From Paenibacillus bovis (GTDB lineage: Bacteria; Bacillota; Bacilli; Bacillales; Bacillaceae_C): a DNA stretch of 64,000 bases. A program made the position numbers and the translations under genes. This document shows positions 15,840 through 25,963 of this stretch, one piece after another. Location of the stretch: positions 1-64,000 of the forward strand of contig VEFU01000003.1 of the NCBI GenBank assembly GCA_007679095.1, written 5' to 3'. How positions within the stretch are numbered: position 1 is the stretch's first letter; every line of letters starts with the position of its first letter. The notes under the pieces are model-generated. The model saw only the letters and a program-made list of their open reading frames with translations, had not been told where the DNA came from and ran no database searches.

Positions 15840-17116
15840 TATTGATCACCACCCTTTCCAGCTAGGAAATAAATCGTATCCAGTTCTACTTTATTTGCTA
15901 CACTAACGATTTCTTCTTTCGTCGTGCTATTAATTTTATCAATCCAATCTTGTAATGATACGTTAGAATCAGCAACAATATTGTGATAAAGTAATTCAAT
16001 TAATCCTCTTGCTGAATCATTCGTTTCAAGAAATTGATTTTTTAATACTGCCTTCGTTTGATCAATATCCTGATCCGTAAAAGAACCTTGCCTCATCGAT
16101 TCTAGCTGTTCTTTAATAATAGAAACCGCTTTATCATAATTCTGATTATCAATTCCAGACATAATCATTAGTAATCCTTTATGACTTTCCACTCTACTTG
16201 CTGCATAATATGCTAAACTTTCTTTTTCTCTTACATTTACAAACAATTTAGAATGTGGGAATCCACCAAAAATACCATTAAACATTTGTAAGGCAAAGTA
16301 ATCAGGATCTCCATACGTAATGTTTGTTCGGCAACCTAAATTTAATTTTCCTTGCTTCAAATCTTGCGTTTCTTTTATTTCCTTAATTTCACTTATTTGG
16401 TTTGAATTTCGATTAGTTACTTTAGTGTTAGGACGATTTTCAAATTGAAAAGAAGAACAGTAGTTTTCCACATCGGTTACATCTACATCCCCAATTATAT
16501 AAAAATCCATTTCATCTTCGGCAAATGCTTTTTTATAATAATGGTAGAGAGATTCATTTGTAATCTCGTCTACTTTTTCAATTAGACCGTGTTGAGGTAA
16601 TTCATAAGGTTCCCCTTTACACATTTCTTGGACAAGCCTTACACTAGCATAACGCATTTTATCATCAAAAACTGCTTGTATCCGTTGTTTCAAGTTACGC
16701 TTCTCTTTCTCCATCGTGCGTGCATCAAAAGCGTCATTTGTAACATTAGGATTCAGTAAAACTTCACGGAATAATTCCATTGCTCTTTGTAATAGAGGGT
16801 TATTATCTTGCAAATACTTTTCGTTCGCAATTTCTAAGATGAAATCTATTACATGAAATTCTCCTTTTTTACTCAGGTTCACATAAAATGATGCACCGTA
16901 TAAATCATCTAAATAGGATCGAAATTCACCTGTAGAAGGATAATTTTTCGTGTTACTTTGTAAGACGTAAGGTAATAATGCTCGGCTTGTTACCGATTCT
17001 GCGTCTAATGGAGCCTTCATTCTCCACATAAGAGTATTTGTTTTATATTTTTCAGTTGGAATCACGTGCAATGTATATCCGGACTTCTCGATTATTTGTT
17101 CATTTCCAAGATTCAT
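15839..17116 (-). CDS. ymfF: YmfF, M16-family protein lacking the zinc motif
   Basis: The 425-aa protein has M16 fold features (YLDDLYGASFYVNLSKKGE, GIFGGFPHSKLFVNVREKESLAYYA) but no HxxEH motif near the N-terminus, where LPYVLQSNTKNYP stands instead. It is expected to be the non-catalytic partner of YmfH. In paired M16 enzymes, one subunit supplies zinc and the other the R/Y substrate-binding residues, and the R..ESLAYY stretch here fits that. The start ATG follows GGAGG, and it is first in the two-gene unit. Confidence 0.92.
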   Translation of the reverse strand: MNLGNEQIIEKSGYTLHVIPTEKYKTNTLMWRMKAPLDAESVTSRALLPYVLQSNTKNYPSTGEFRSYLDDLYGASFYVNLSKKGEFHVIDFILEIANEKYLQDNNPLLQRAMELFREVLLNPNVTNDAFDARTMEKEKRNLKQRIQAVFDDKMRYASVRLVQEMCKGEPYELPQHGLIEKVDEITNESLYHYYKKAFAEDEMDFYIIGDVDVTDVENYCSSFQFENRPNTKVTNRNSNQISEIKEIKETQDLKQGKLNLGCRTNITYGDPDYFALQMFNGIFGGFPHSKLFVNVREKESLAYYAASRVESHKGLLMIMSGIDNQNYDKAVSIIKEQLESMRQGSFTDQDIDQTKAVLKNQFLETNDSARGLIELLYHNIVADSNVSLQDWIDKINSTTKEEIVSVANKVELDTIYFLAGKGGDQ

Positions 17117-17273
17117 TCAGCAATCCTCCAATTAAACAATATTTACCAATAACTTTATCTGATTTTTGCGAAAGCAACAAGTATGAAGAATTCAAGTTTA
17201 CATAACAATATTATGTAATACTCATTGCCTATCATAGGTCTATCTAATCTATTTATTCTATAAATATCCAAAT

Positions 17274-17299
17274 AATTCGGTCGTATTCCAGACCGAATT
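17274..17299 (-). terminator. Hairpin at the end of the nucleoside transporter operon
   Basis: AATTCGGTC and GACCGAATT form a 9-bp stem overlapping the stop codon of the last permease gene. On the minus strand ATTTGGATATTTATAG follows, a weak T-rich tail. Confidence 0.6.
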
Positions 17300-18257
17300 A
17301 TCTTTTTCCTTTGATGTATGGTGTTCCTGATGCCTTTGGTGCATCAGCACGACCAATAAATCCAGCTAGTGCTAAGATAGTTAAGACGTATGGAGCAATG
17401 AGTAGGTATACAGATGGCACATTTTCTAATATCGGGATTCGCGAACCGATAATACTTAAACTTTGGGCAAATCCAAAAAATATTGCAGCCCCCATTGCCC
17501 CTAATGGATGCCACTTCCCAAATATCATTGCTGCAAGTGCCATGAACCCTTGCCCAGTAATAGTTGTATTACTAAAATTAAGGGTAATGGATTGTGAGTA
17601 AACTGCACCACCTGCGCCACCTAAAATTCCTGAAATAATAACACCAATATATCGTAGTTTTGTTACATTAATTCCCATTGTATCTGCTGCCAATGGATGT
17701 TCCCCTACAGAACGGATTCGTAAACCAAAAGGTGTTTTAAATAGTACGTACCAAGCTATGACGGAAACAATAATCGTTGTATATGCAACATATGATACAT
17801 TTCTGAAAAATATCTCACCGATAAAGGGAATTTCACTTAAAAAAGGAATATTGATTTTTCTTATATTCGCTAAGATCATATCTGTTTGACCTTTTCCATA
17901 CATATTCTTCACCAAGAAGAGAGAAAGGCCTAATGCTAAGAAATTAATGGCAACACCACTAACAACTTGATCCGCTCGAAATGTAATAGAAGCTACTGCA
18001 TGTAATAATGAAAAAATTGCTCCAATAAACATAGCGAATAAAATTGCAATCCAGCTAGTAGCCTCTCCGAAAATATGGGCAGTACTTAAATTAAAGACAA
18101 CCGCACTAAACGCTCCAATAACCATTAATCCTTCTAGTCCGATATTTACTACTCCTGCCCTTTCTGAGAAAACACCTCCAAGTGCGGTTAAAATTAGTGG
18201 AGCTGCAGCCATAATGGTGGAGGAGATAATAAGAGATAGTAATGTAGTAATTTCCAC
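17298..18257 (-). CDS. nupQ: Nucleoside ABC transporter permease (NupQ type)
   Basis: This 319-aa membrane protein belongs to the BPD_transp_2 family used by BMP-type nucleoside importers, shown by VFSERAGVVNIGLEGLMV near the N-terminus and LRIRSVGEHPLAADTMGI in the cytoplasmic loop. It pairs with the larger permease upstream, directly abutting it. The start is GTG at 18257, with AAGGAG upstream inside the previous gene. Substrate is inferred from similarity to B. subtilis NupNOPQ (guanosine and other nucleosides). Confidence 0.9.
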   Translation of the reverse strand: MEITTLLSLIISSTIMAAAPLILTALGGVFSERAGVVNIGLEGLMVIGAFSAVVFNLSTAHIFGEATSWIAILFAMFIGAIFSLLHAVASITFRADQVVSGVAINFLALGLSLFLVKNMYGKGQTDMILANIRKINIPFLSEIPFIGEIFFRNVSYVAYTTIIVSVIAWYVLFKTPFGLRIRSVGEHPLAADTMGINVTKLRYIGVIISGILGGAGGAVYSQSITLNFSNTTITGQGFMALAAMIFGKWHPLGAMGAAIFFGFAQSLSIIGSRIPILENVPSVYLLIAPYVLTILALAGFIGRADAPKASGTPYIKGKR

Positions 18258-19298
18258 TTATTTCACGCTCCTTTTGAAGCGAGCAATTACCCACTTAATA
18301 AAATAGCTAGATGCCACAAAGAAAATAATGAAGGCAATGACAATTTCAACTAACTCTTCTGGAACATTGGCAATTGGCATTTTTAATGCACCTACTTTTA
18401 AGCCACCAAATAAAAAAGCTGATAATACAACCCCAATAGCTGTATTACTACCTAGTAATGCAACTGCAATTCCATCAAAACCAACTCCGGAAAATGCAGT
18501 ATGTATAAAGGCATTTCCAAAAGTCCCTAACCCTTCCATTGCTCCAGCAAGACCTGCAAAAGCGCCAGATATCATCATCGAAGCAATAATATTTCGGTTA
18601 ACATTCATCCCTGCGTATTCAGAGGCATGCTGGTTTAAGCCAACTGATCTTAATTCAAAACCAGTCTTTGTCTTTTCAACAATAAACCACATAACCAATG
18701 CAGAAAATAGTGCTATAAAAACACCATAATGCAATGTGGAATACTCTGTGATTTGCTCAAAATAGGGAGATGCTAATGATGCTGTTTCATTCACTCGTGG
18801 GGTAGAATCTCGATGATCAGATAGTACATGCCTAGTGAAGTAATTTGTGACATGTAAAGCAATATAATTCATCATAATTGTGACAATTACTTCATGTACA
18901 CGTAATCTCGCCTTTAAAAATCCAGGAACAAATCCCCAGATTGCTCCTGCAATACCTGCTGCGATAATTGCCAATGGTAGGTGGATTATTTTAGGTAGTT
19001 CGAAGGAAATCCCCACCCAAACAGCAGCAATCCATCCGACTAACAGTTGTCCTTCAACTCCAATATTAAATAGGCCTGTACGAAAGGCAAAAGCCACGGC
19101 GAGACCTGCAAATATATAAGGAGTCATCTGTCTTAGAGTCTCACCTAAGTAATAAGAATCACCGACCGCTCCCTCTATTAAAGCACCATAACCAGCTATT
19201 GGATTATAGCCACTTATTAACATAACTATTGCACCTGCTAAAAGACCAAGAATAACCGCAATCGCTGGTATTAGAAAGTTTGATAATCGATTAGACAT
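18258..19298 (-). CDS. nupP: Nucleoside ABC transporter permease (NupP type)
   Basis: The 346-aa permease of the same family as its neighbour is larger, with FRTGLFNIGVEGQLLVGW near residues 70-90 and LRSVGLNQHASEYAGM before the last helices. It overlaps the end of the ATPase gene by 8 bp, typical of a tightly coupled transporter operon. It forms the heterodimeric channel with NupQ. Confidence 0.9.
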   Translation of the reverse strand: MSNRLSNFLIPAIAVILGLLAGAIVMLISGYNPIAGYGALIEGAVGDSYYLGETLRQMTPYIFAGLAVAFAFRTGLFNIGVEGQLLVGWIAAVWVGISFELPKIIHLPLAIIAAGIAGAIWGFVPGFLKARLRVHEVIVTIMMNYIALHVTNYFTRHVLSDHRDSTPRVNETASLASPYFEQITEYSTLHYGVFIALFSALVMWFIVEKTKTGFELRSVGLNQHASEYAGMNVNRNIIASMMISGAFAGLAGAMEGLGTFGNAFIHTAFSGVGFDGIAVALLGSNTAIGVVLSAFLFGGLKVGALKMPIANVPEELVEIVIAFIIFFVASSYFIKWVIARFKRSVK

Positions 19299-20826
19299 GA
19301 ATATCGTCCTCCGTTTTTTCTTTCTTTAAGCCAGCCATTAATAAGCCTAGCTCTTGTTCTGTAGTCTCTTTAGCATTAACAATAGCAATTATTTTTCCTT
19401 CAAAAATAACTGCAATTTTATCACTTAAATTTAAGATTTCATCCAATTCAAATGAAACGAGCAAGACTGCCTTACCTTTATCTCGTTGATCAATTATTTT
19501 TTGATGGATAAACTCTATAGCACCAACATCGAGACCTCTAGTAGGTTGAGCAGCAATCAGTAGATCTGGATCACGATCCACTTCCCTACCAATAATTGCT
19601 TTCTGTTGGTTACCACCAGATAATGATCGAGCTAACGTATATTCACTAGGGGTACGTACGTCATATTCTGTAATTAACTGTTTTGCTTTCTTATAAATCT
19701 CCTTAAAATTTAATATTCCTGACCTTGAAAACGGTGGTCGATAGTAAGATTGCAATACAATATTTTCACCTATTGGAAAGTCTAAAACTAAACCATGTTT
19801 ATGTCGGTCCTGTGGAATATGACCCAGCCCTGTTTCTGTAATTTTTCTTGGACTTAGATTTTTTATGTCCTTTCCATTTAATTTGATACTTCCTTTACTT
19901 ATTTTTCTTAACCCTGTAATTGCTTCAATTAATTCTGTCTGTCCATTTCCATCTACACCTGCAATACCAACTATTTCACCAGCGCGTACAGTTAAATTCA
20001 AGTTGTCGACAATTTCTACCCCTCTACTATCCTTTACAACCAAATCACTAACTTCTAACACATCATGAGTAGGATTGGCTTCTGTTTTTTCCGTCGTAAA
20101 TACAACTTCTCTTCCTACCATTAAATTAGCAAGTTCTTTCGTATTGGTATTTTCTACTTCTAAAGTTCCGATTCCGACACCTTTTCTAATAACCGTTACT
20201 CGATCACAAATTTCCATTATTTCCTTTAATTTATGAGTGATTAATATAATCGATTTTCCTTCTTTTATAAGAGCTTTCATTATAAAACTTAGCTCTTTAA
20301 TTTCTTGTGGAGTGAGCACTGCAGTCGGCTCATCAAATATTAATATTTCAGCACCTCTATATAAGGTTTTAAGAATTTCTACTCTCTGTTGCATTCCAAC
20401 TGAAATATCGGCAATTTTTGCAGCAGGATCGACGGATAAACTATATTTTTCTGATATTTCTCTTACTTCTTGTTCTGCAGTCTTTCTATCAATCGCTAAG
20501 CCTTTCTTTGGTTCTTCACCAAGGATAATATTTTCGGTTACAGTAAATGGTTCTACTAACATAAAATGTTGATGCACCATACCAATCCCAAGTTCATTTG
20601 CAATCGTAGGACTTGTGATATGTACCTTTTTTCCATTTACTCTAATCTCACCTTGCTCTGGTTGATATAAACCAAAAAGGACGTTCATTAAAGTAGATTT
20701 CCCAGCTCCATTTTCACCCAATAATGCGTGGATTTCTCCTCGTTTTAACTGTAGAGTGATATTATCATTTGCTACTATACCTGGGAATTCCTTACGAATA
20801 TTTAGCATTTCAATTACATAATCCAT
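19291..20826 (-). CDS. nupO: Nucleoside ABC transporter ATPase (NupO type, two ABC domains)
   Basis: The 511-aa protein has two fused ABC domains. The first has Walker A GENGAGKST and Walker B ILIFDEPTAVLTP with an ISVGMQQRVE signature. The second has a degenerate Walker A (GVDGNGQTE), a good LSGGNQQK signature and AAQPTRGLD, where Gln replaces the usual Glu. Such asymmetry is normal in the RbsA/NupO family. The start ATG follows TAGGAGATAG. Confidence 0.93.
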   Translation of the reverse strand: MDYVIEMLNIRKEFPGIVANDNITLQLKRGEIHALLGENGAGKSTLMNVLFGLYQPEQGEIRVNGKKVHITSPTIANELGIGMVHQHFMLVEPFTVTENIILGEEPKKGLAIDRKTAEQEVREISEKYSLSVDPAAKIADISVGMQQRVEILKTLYRGAEILIFDEPTAVLTPQEIKELSFIMKALIKEGKSIILITHKLKEIMEICDRVTVIRKGVGIGTLEVENTNTKELANLMVGREVVFTTEKTEANPTHDVLEVSDLVVKDSRGVEIVDNLNLTVRAGEIVGIAGVDGNGQTELIEAITGLRKISKGSIKLNGKDIKNLSPRKITETGLGHIPQDRHKHGLVLDFPIGENIVLQSYYRPPFSRSGILNFKEIYKKAKQLITEYDVRTPSEYTLARSLSGGNQQKAIIGREVDRDPDLLIAAQPTRGLDVGAIEFIHQKIIDQRDKGKAVLLVSFELDEILNLSDKIAVIFEGKIIAIVNAKETTEQELGLLMAGLKKEKTEDDIHV

Positions 20827-20889
20827 AAAACTATCTCCTAACTGAAAGCGTGATGCTTATTGTCGGATAAATATTAGACATTAAATATA

Positions 20890-20934
20890 TACAAAAGGGT
20901 CTGACTTAAAGGACTTAAGCCGGACTCTTTTGTA
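20890..20934 (-). other. Intercistronic hairpin between binding-protein gene and ATPase gene
   Basis: TACAAAAGAGTCCGGCTTAA pairs with the downstream strand through about 18 bp including G-T wobbles, with a short T/A-rich tail. Hairpins here usually protect the abundant binding-protein mRNA or partly terminate, giving more lipoprotein than transporter. Confidence 0.65.
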
Positions 20935-20959
20935 TAGAAGCATGACGAAATATCCATGA

Positions 20960-22027
20960 TTAAGGTTTGGATGGAACTTCAATTTCACCATTTTTTATTT
21001 TTTCTTCTACTTCTTTGACTTTATTAAGAATTTCTTCATTTAAATGTTCTTGTGAATCAGATATCTTAATGCCATTTTCTTCAAGACCGTATTCTAAAAT
21101 TTCACCGCCTGGAAAATCACCGTTTTTACCTAAATTAGCTATATCTTGAACTGCTACATCTACTCGCTTGACCATGGAAGTTAACGTAATATTTTCTGTT
21201 TTATCTCCAATTTGAACATTACCTTCCTCGTGTTGGTCTCTGTCCACTCCAATTACCCAGATTTCTCTATCAGGATCATTTTGTTTTAAGTTCTTCGCCT
21301 CAGTAAATACTCCTAAGCCAGCCCCACCTGCTGCATGATAAATGATATCTACACCTGAACTATACTGTGCTGCAGCAATTGCGGCACCTTTTGATGAATC
21401 TGTGAAAGTACCAGCAAATTGTTTTTGAACTTGAGCATCTGGATTGACATGTTTTACACCTGCTTCAAATCCAGCATAAAATTTATTGATTAATTCACTG
21501 TCATCTCCACCAACAAATCCTACTTTATTCGATTTAGTCTTTAGCCCAGCAATGACACCAACAAGGAAAGATCCCTCATGTTCCTTAAATGTAAGACTGG
21601 CAACATTATCATATCCTTCAATCACATCGTCGACGATTACGAAGTGATTATCCTTGCGTTGATTTGCTATTCTCTCCACTGCACTCTTTAACTTAAATCC
21701 AACTCCAAATACGATATTAAACTTATCTCGTACAGCAGAGTTTAGATTAGTTGAAAAATCAGCCTCATTGCTTGATTGATAATAGTGGTATCCATTTAAT
21801 CCTTTTTCAAGGTTATGTTCTTCTCCAAAAGCAACTAAACCTTCCCAAGCTGATTGGTTAAAAGATTTATCATCTACTCCACCTTCATCTGTAACCATTG
21901 CTACAGTATAATTCCCATCATTATTATCACCAGAGTTGCCGTCATTATCACCTGTTCCACAAGCACCAAGTATTGTTCCAACTAACAAAATCAATAATAG
22001 TATGATACTTATACGTTTTTTCTTCAT
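20960..22027 (-). CDS. nupN: Nucleoside-binding lipoprotein, BMP family (NupN type)
   Basis: The 355-aa protein starts with a lipoprotein signal peptide with lipobox ILGAC, Cys23 being the lipidated residue, then an Asp/Asn/Gly-rich linker and a periplasmic-binding fold of the BMP family (VAMVTDEGGVDDKSFNQSAWEG; FVIVDDVIEGYDNVASLTFKEHEGSFLVG in two parts). It is the extracellular substrate receptor for the three genes downstream. The start ATG follows TAGGAGG. In B. subtilis this operon is elsewhere on the chromosome. Confidence 0.92.
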   Translation of the reverse strand: MKKKRISIILLLILLVGTILGACGTGDNDGNSGDNNDGNYTVAMVTDEGGVDDKSFNQSAWEGLVAFGEEHNLEKGLNGYHYYQSSNEADFSTNLNSAVRDKFNIVFGVGFKLKSAVERIANQRKDNHFVIVDDVIEGYDNVASLTFKEHEGSFLVGVIAGLKTKSNKVGFVGGDDSELINKFYAGFEAGVKHVNPDAQVQKQFAGTFTDSSKGAAIAAAQYSSGVDIIYHAAGGAGLGVFTEAKNLKQNDPDREIWVIGVDRDQHEEGNVQIGDKTENITLTSMVKRVDVAVQDIANLGKNGDFPGGEILEYGLEENGIKISDSQEHLNEEILNKVKEVEEKIKNGEIEVPSKP

Positions 22028-22185
22028 GAGTTATCCTCCTATGCATAAATATATGTTTTAGAACAACGAATCACCTTTCTGTAAAAAGCAATTCGTTTAT
22101 ATACTCCTCTTATCATTCCTGATTATGAAAGATACTATTACAATTTTGTTTTTTAATGTAATAGGTAATGTAGTATTAAAATAAA

Positions 22186-22228
22186 AAAGCTATTTGAAGA
22201 GTCATATATCAACTCTTCAAATAGCTTT
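22186..22228 (-). terminator. Terminator of spoIIIE
   Basis: A perfect 17-bp stem from AAAGCTATTTGAAGAGT and its complement with a 9-base loop is followed on the minus strand by TTTTTTATTTT. Confidence 0.9.
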
Positions 22229-22241
22229 CATTTTACTTTGT

Positions 22242-24554
22242 TTATGACGAATGTTCATCAGCAGGTTTTGGAATTAGTACTGTTCGTGGTTTACTACCTT
22301 CATACGGCCCAACGATTCCTCTAGCTTCCATTTCATCAATTAAGCGTGCTGCTCTCGTATAACCAACCCGAAAACGTCGCTGTAGCATGGACACAGAAGC
22401 TGTTTGCATTTCTGCTACTAACTGAACCGCATCTTCATATAATTCATCCTCTACCTCCGTTGAAACTTCAGGAATATCGTCCGGAATCATATTTTCTTCA
22501 TATTGAGCTTTTTGTTGCCCAATTACAAACTCTACTACTTCCTCTACCTCTTGATCAGATAGGAAAGCACCTTGAACTCTAACAGGCTTTGAGGCCCCTA
22601 CTGGAAGAAATAACATATCACCACGACCCAAAAGCTTTTCAGCTCCACCTGTATCTAGAATAGTTCGTGAATCTGTAGCGGATGAAACAGCAAAGGCAAT
22701 TCTAGAGGGAATATTAGCCTTTATTACGCCTGTAATAACATCCACCGAAGGCCTTTGTGTTGCAATTATCAAATGAATTCCAGCTGCTCGTGCCATTTGT
22801 GCTAATCTAGTAATTGAATCCTCGACATCATTAGATGCAACCATCATTAAATCTGCTAATTCATCAACAATAACAACTATATATGGTAATAATGGTTGGA
22901 CTTCCTCAGATTCAGCATTTTGTCTCGCGATAAATTCATTATATCCTGTAATATTCCTCGTTCCAGTATGGGAGAATAGCTCGTATCTTCTTTCCATCTC
23001 ATTAACGACTTTCATTAACGCCTGTGAAGCTTTTTTCGGATCAGTTACTACAGGAGCCAATAAATGAGGAATCCCATTATACACATTAAGTTCTACCATC
23101 TTAGGATCAATCATCATCATTTTTACTTCATGTGGTTTTGCTCGCATTAATATACTTGTAATTATGCCATTTATACAAACACTCTTTCCACTTCCTGTAG
23201 CACCAGCAACCAATAAGTGAGGCATTTTATTCAATTCTGCTACTACTGCTTGTCCCGTAATATCTCTTCCTAGACCAATTTGCAGTTTTGCTTCAGGTCT
23301 ATCATTTTCTTTCGAATCTAACACCTCACGCAAAGATACCATTGCTACCTCTGAATTCGGCACTTCAATACCAATGGCGGATTTTCCTGGAATAGGCGCT
23401 TCTATTCTTATCCCTTTTGCAGCAAGAGCAAGTGCTATATCGTCACTTAGGCTTACAATTCTACTTACCTTTACGCCCGCCTCTGGATGAACTTCATATT
23501 TAGTTACTGCTGGACCTAGATGCACTTGTGTTACTTTTGCCTTTACTCCAAAACTATGGAATGTTCTTTCAAGTTTAGCTGCATTTTCGTGAATTAATTT
23601 ATACTCACTACTTTGATCGGTTGCCTTCGGTCTAGTAAGTAAAGAAATAGGTGGAAGTTCATAATCCTTATTCTCATGCTCCGTAAAAGCCATTGGCGGT
23701 ACTACTTCTTCCTCTTCATTGTCAGATATATCCGTTACTTCTTCTGTTCTTTCCTCTTCTTCAGGAAATGCCTTTTCTGTAAAACTGGATATAATTGGTT
23801 CAGAGACTATATCTTCTTCATCTACATCCGGCACTTGTAATGGTAGTAAAGATTCCTCATTTTTTTGTTTTTTAGCAGTTAATGTGTTCTTCTCTTTTTT
23901 CTTTTCCTTCCGCTCCTCATTCCACTCTTTCATATCAATAAGGAAGGCTTCCCATTGGTTCTTAATAAATTCTCCAAGTTTCTTTCCGATTTTCCCTAAT
24001 ACTTCACCTAATGATTTACCAGTTACGAGAATTACCCCAACAATCATTAGAAAGAAGCTTAAGATTTTTGTACCTAATGATCCAAATATAAGATATGTAG
24101 CCGAAGTAAAAACAGCACCGATCATACCTCCACCAAAATCATTAGTAGAAGTTTGTCCACTTACAATGCGGGTAAAATCTGTGTATGTATTTGCAAGAAT
24201 ACTTGTACCTTTAATATTGTTCATTTCCATTTTCAAATCAAACAGCTTCATATGAGTCAGTAATAAGAAACATGAAACAATAATATAAAAGCCGATTAAG
24301 CGAGGATTTGAAAAACGTGGCATTTGCCGTTTTACAATCAAATAACCACCCAATCCGATACCAAATAATGGACCTACAATATGCCATTCTCCTAATAGAA
24401 AATAAAATGGGTAGTTCAATGGAAATAGCTTATCGCCGTTTACATTTACTATAATAATTAAGCATAAAGCTACTAGAATAATTCCAGAAATTTCATATTT
24501 TAAAATTGTATTCAATTTATTAGCTGAACGCGATCTCCGCTTCTTTTTCACCAT
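22242..24554 (-). CDS. spoIIIE: DNA translocase SpoIIIE/FtsK
   Basis: The translocase pumps the forespore chromosome through the septum during sporulation. The 770-aa protein has N-terminal membrane helices (about 20-180), an acidic linker (about 215-300), the motor with Walker A GATGSGKS (451-458) and Walker B-type [10 protein letters not shown], the [21 protein letters not shown] stretch in two parts, and a C-terminal winged-helix gamma domain ([19 protein letters not shown]) that reads SRS sites. The length is close to the 787 aa of B. subtilis. The start ATG follows AAGGTGAT. Confidence 0.96.
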   Translation of the reverse strand: MVKKKRRSRSANKLNTILKYEISGIILVALCLIIIVNVNGDKLFPLNYPFYFLLGEWHIVGPLFGIGLGGYLIVKRQMPRFSNPRLIGFYIIVSCFLLLTHMKLFDLKMEMNNIKGTSILANTYTDFTRIVSGQTSTNDFGGGMIGAVFTSATYLIFGSLGTKILSFFLMIVGVILVTGKSLGEVLGKIGKKLGEFIKNQWEAFLIDMKEWNEERKEKKKEKNTLTAKKQKNEESLLPLQVPDVDEEDIVSEPIISSFTEKAFPEEEERTEEVTDISDNEEEEVVPPMAFTEHENKDYELPPISLLTRPKATDQSSEYKLIHENAAKLERTFHSFGVKAKVTQVHLGPAVTKYEVHPEAGVKVSRIVSLSDDIALALAAKGIRIEAPIPGKSAIGIEVPNSEVAMVSLREVLDSKENDRPEAKLQIGLGRDITGQAVVAELNKMPHLLVAGATGSGKSVCINGIITSILMRAKPHEVKMMMIDPKMVELNVYNGIPHLLAPVVTDPKKASQALMKVVNEMERRYELFSHTGTRNITGYNEFIARQNAESEEVQPLLPYIVVIVDELADLMMVASNDVEDSITRLAQMARAAGIHLIIATQRPSVDVITGVIKANIPSRIAFAVSSATDSRTILDTGGAEKLLGRGDMLFLPVGASKPVRVQGAFLSDQEVEEVVEFVIGQQKAQYEENMIPDDIPEVSTEVEDELYEDAVQLVAEMQTASVSMLQRRFRVGYTRAARLIDEMEARGIVGPYEGSKPRTVLIPKPADEHSS

Positions 24555-24610
24555 ATAATCACCTTATCACTTGACCTTATATTCATTATTCAAATCAATA
24601 TATCTAATAT

Positions 24611-24619
24611 ATTATAGCA
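24611..24619 (-). promoter_or_regulatory. Extended -10 promoter of spoIIIE
   Basis: The minus strand reads TGCTATAAT, a perfect TATAAT with the TGn extension. The -35 region is poor, which an extended -10 tolerates. Confidence 0.5.
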
Positions 24620-24662
24620 CATAACCTGATTTCCCTATATGGCCATGTGAAAGAATTACAAA

Positions 24663-24700
24663 AAACCTCTTCTTAACAAAATTTATTAATGAAGAGGTTT
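24663..24700 (-). terminator. Terminator of tepA-ylzJ
   Basis: AAACCTCTTC pairs with GAAGAGGTTT; the minus strand continues with Ts. It lies right after the ylzJ stop and upstream of the spoIIIE promoter. Confidence 0.85.
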
Positions 24701-24716
24701 AGAAGGCTATAATTTT

Positions 24717-24929
24717 TTATTCATATAAGCTAATATACGCACCGGGGCAAATATCATCTCGCAAATAATCACACGGATTACTACTCATTATCCGAACGAC
24801 TTTGTACATATCCCCAGATTGTTCCACTATCATCGGAACACCATTTCTTACTAACGGTATTTGATTAGAAAATTGTTCTTCTTGATTAGGAAAAATCAAC
24901 TCAGGAGGAACAATGGAATGTATTATCAT
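24717..24929 (-). CDS. ylzJ: YlzJ-like small protein
   Basis: This 70-aa protein resembles B. subtilis YlzJ in size and position, with the PPELIF near the N-terminus, a central [22 protein letters not shown] stretch in two parts and a tyrosine-rich end. No function is known. It overlaps the end of tepA by 4 bp (ATGA), so translation is coupled. The terminator follows at once. Confidence 0.85.
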   Translation of the reverse strand: MIIHSIVPPELIFPNQEEQFSNQIPLVRNGVPMIVEQSGDMYKVVRIMSSNPCDYLRDDICPGAYISLYE

Positions 24930-25681
24930 TGGATAAGCCCACCTTCTTCAGGAGAATGATTTTTTCCAGCTGCAATAAGTTCATTTAATTTTTTTATTGC
25001 CATCCCAATTCCACCCACTTCATCTATTAACCCATATTTAACAGCATCAGGACCAATTACGTTTGTCCCAATATCCCTTGTTAAATTTCCTTTTGCAAAC
25101 ATTAAATCTTTAAATACTTCCTCTGAAATATTAGAATTCTTCGTTACAAAATTTACTACGCGCTCTTGCATCTTGTCCATGTATTCAAATGATTGAGGTA
25201 CACCAATTACTAAACCAGTCAATCGAATAGGATGTATCGTCATCGTAGCAGTTTCAGCAATAAAAGAATAAGAACATGAAACAGCAATTGGTACTCCTAT
25301 CGAATGACCGCCACCTAATACTATGGACACAGTAGGTTTAGATAATGTCGATATCATTTCTGAAATAGCTAAACCTGCTTCCACATCTCCTCCAACAGTA
25401 TTTAATACAACTAATAGTCCTTCTATTTTCGGATTTTGCTCAATCGCTACTAACTGTGGAATGATGTGTTCATATTTAGTTGTTTTATTTTGAGGTGGCA
25501 ATTGCATATGGCCTTCTATTTGTCCAATAATAGTCAAGCAATGGATATTTGTATCTTGTGAAAGCTGTGGCACATTAGTTTGTCCGAGTTGTGATATCTT
25601 ATCAAGTATTCCTTGCTTTGCATCGTTACCTTTATTCTTATCATCCTCAACCTCAGTTTTGGACATCTTTTCTTGATCCAT
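24926..25681 (-). CDS. tepA: TepA, ClpP-like translocation-enhancing protease
   Basis: The 251-aa ClpP-fold protein has a nucleophile Ser in GGGHSIGVP (S127) and a His in TMTIHPIR (H150), similar to B. subtilis TepA, reported to aid protein export and to degrade spore SASPs with ClpP-like activity. I choose ATG 25681 because AAGGAGG lies 5 bases upstream. The more upstream in-frame ATG (25696) sits before this Shine-Dalgarno and lacks one of its own. The N-terminus is charged and probably disordered. Confidence 0.9.
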   Translation of the reverse strand: MDQEKMSKTEVEDDKNKGNDAKQGILDKISQLGQTNVPQLSQDTNIHCLTIIGQIEGHMQLPPQNKTTKYEHIIPQLVAIEQNPKIEGLLVVLNTVGGDVEAGLAISEMISTLSKPTVSIVLGGGHSIGVPIAVSCSYSFIAETATMTIHPIRLTGLVIGVPQSFEYMDKMQERVVNFVTKNSNISEEVFKDLMFAKGNLTRDIGTNVIGPDAVKYGLIDEVGGIGMAIKKLNELIAAGKNHSPEEGGLIQ

Positions 25682-25806
25682 AGTGTCCTCCTTCATTAAT
25701 ACTATTTCATACTTATAGTATGGACACGTGTCTTAAATTCATCCAAAATTTAAGTTTAATCAAAAATAATAAAAGAGAGGAACAATGGAATACAGATGAA
25801 ATAAAA

Positions 25807-25896
25807 AAACCGAACTATCTTTTAATCAACCTTGTGATAGTTCGGTTTTCATTATACGAATTAAAAATTACTAGCGGAGGAAAAACACGAGACTCC
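25807..25896. repeat. Dispersed intergenic repeat with terminator hairpin (copy 2)
   Basis: The arms of 13 bases AAACCGAACTATC (25807-25819) and the complement (25836-25848) make an intrinsic terminator on the minus strand after rnjB, with Ts following. After 24 bases comes AGCGGAGGAAAAACACGAG and ACTCC (25873-25896). The layout repeats that of 7191-7320. The terminator of rnjB thus comes from a mobile or dispersed repeat. Confidence 0.7.
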
Positions 25897-25963
25897 TGTG
25901 ATATTTACACTAAAAATTGTCCTGATTTGCATCTGTACAATTCGTTTTGTCTCATCCTCTTTA

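Noticed and set aside
22028-22185. Purine riboswitch upstream of the nucleoside transporter operon
   Set aside because: I looked for the conserved three-stem core and loop motifs and did not find them.
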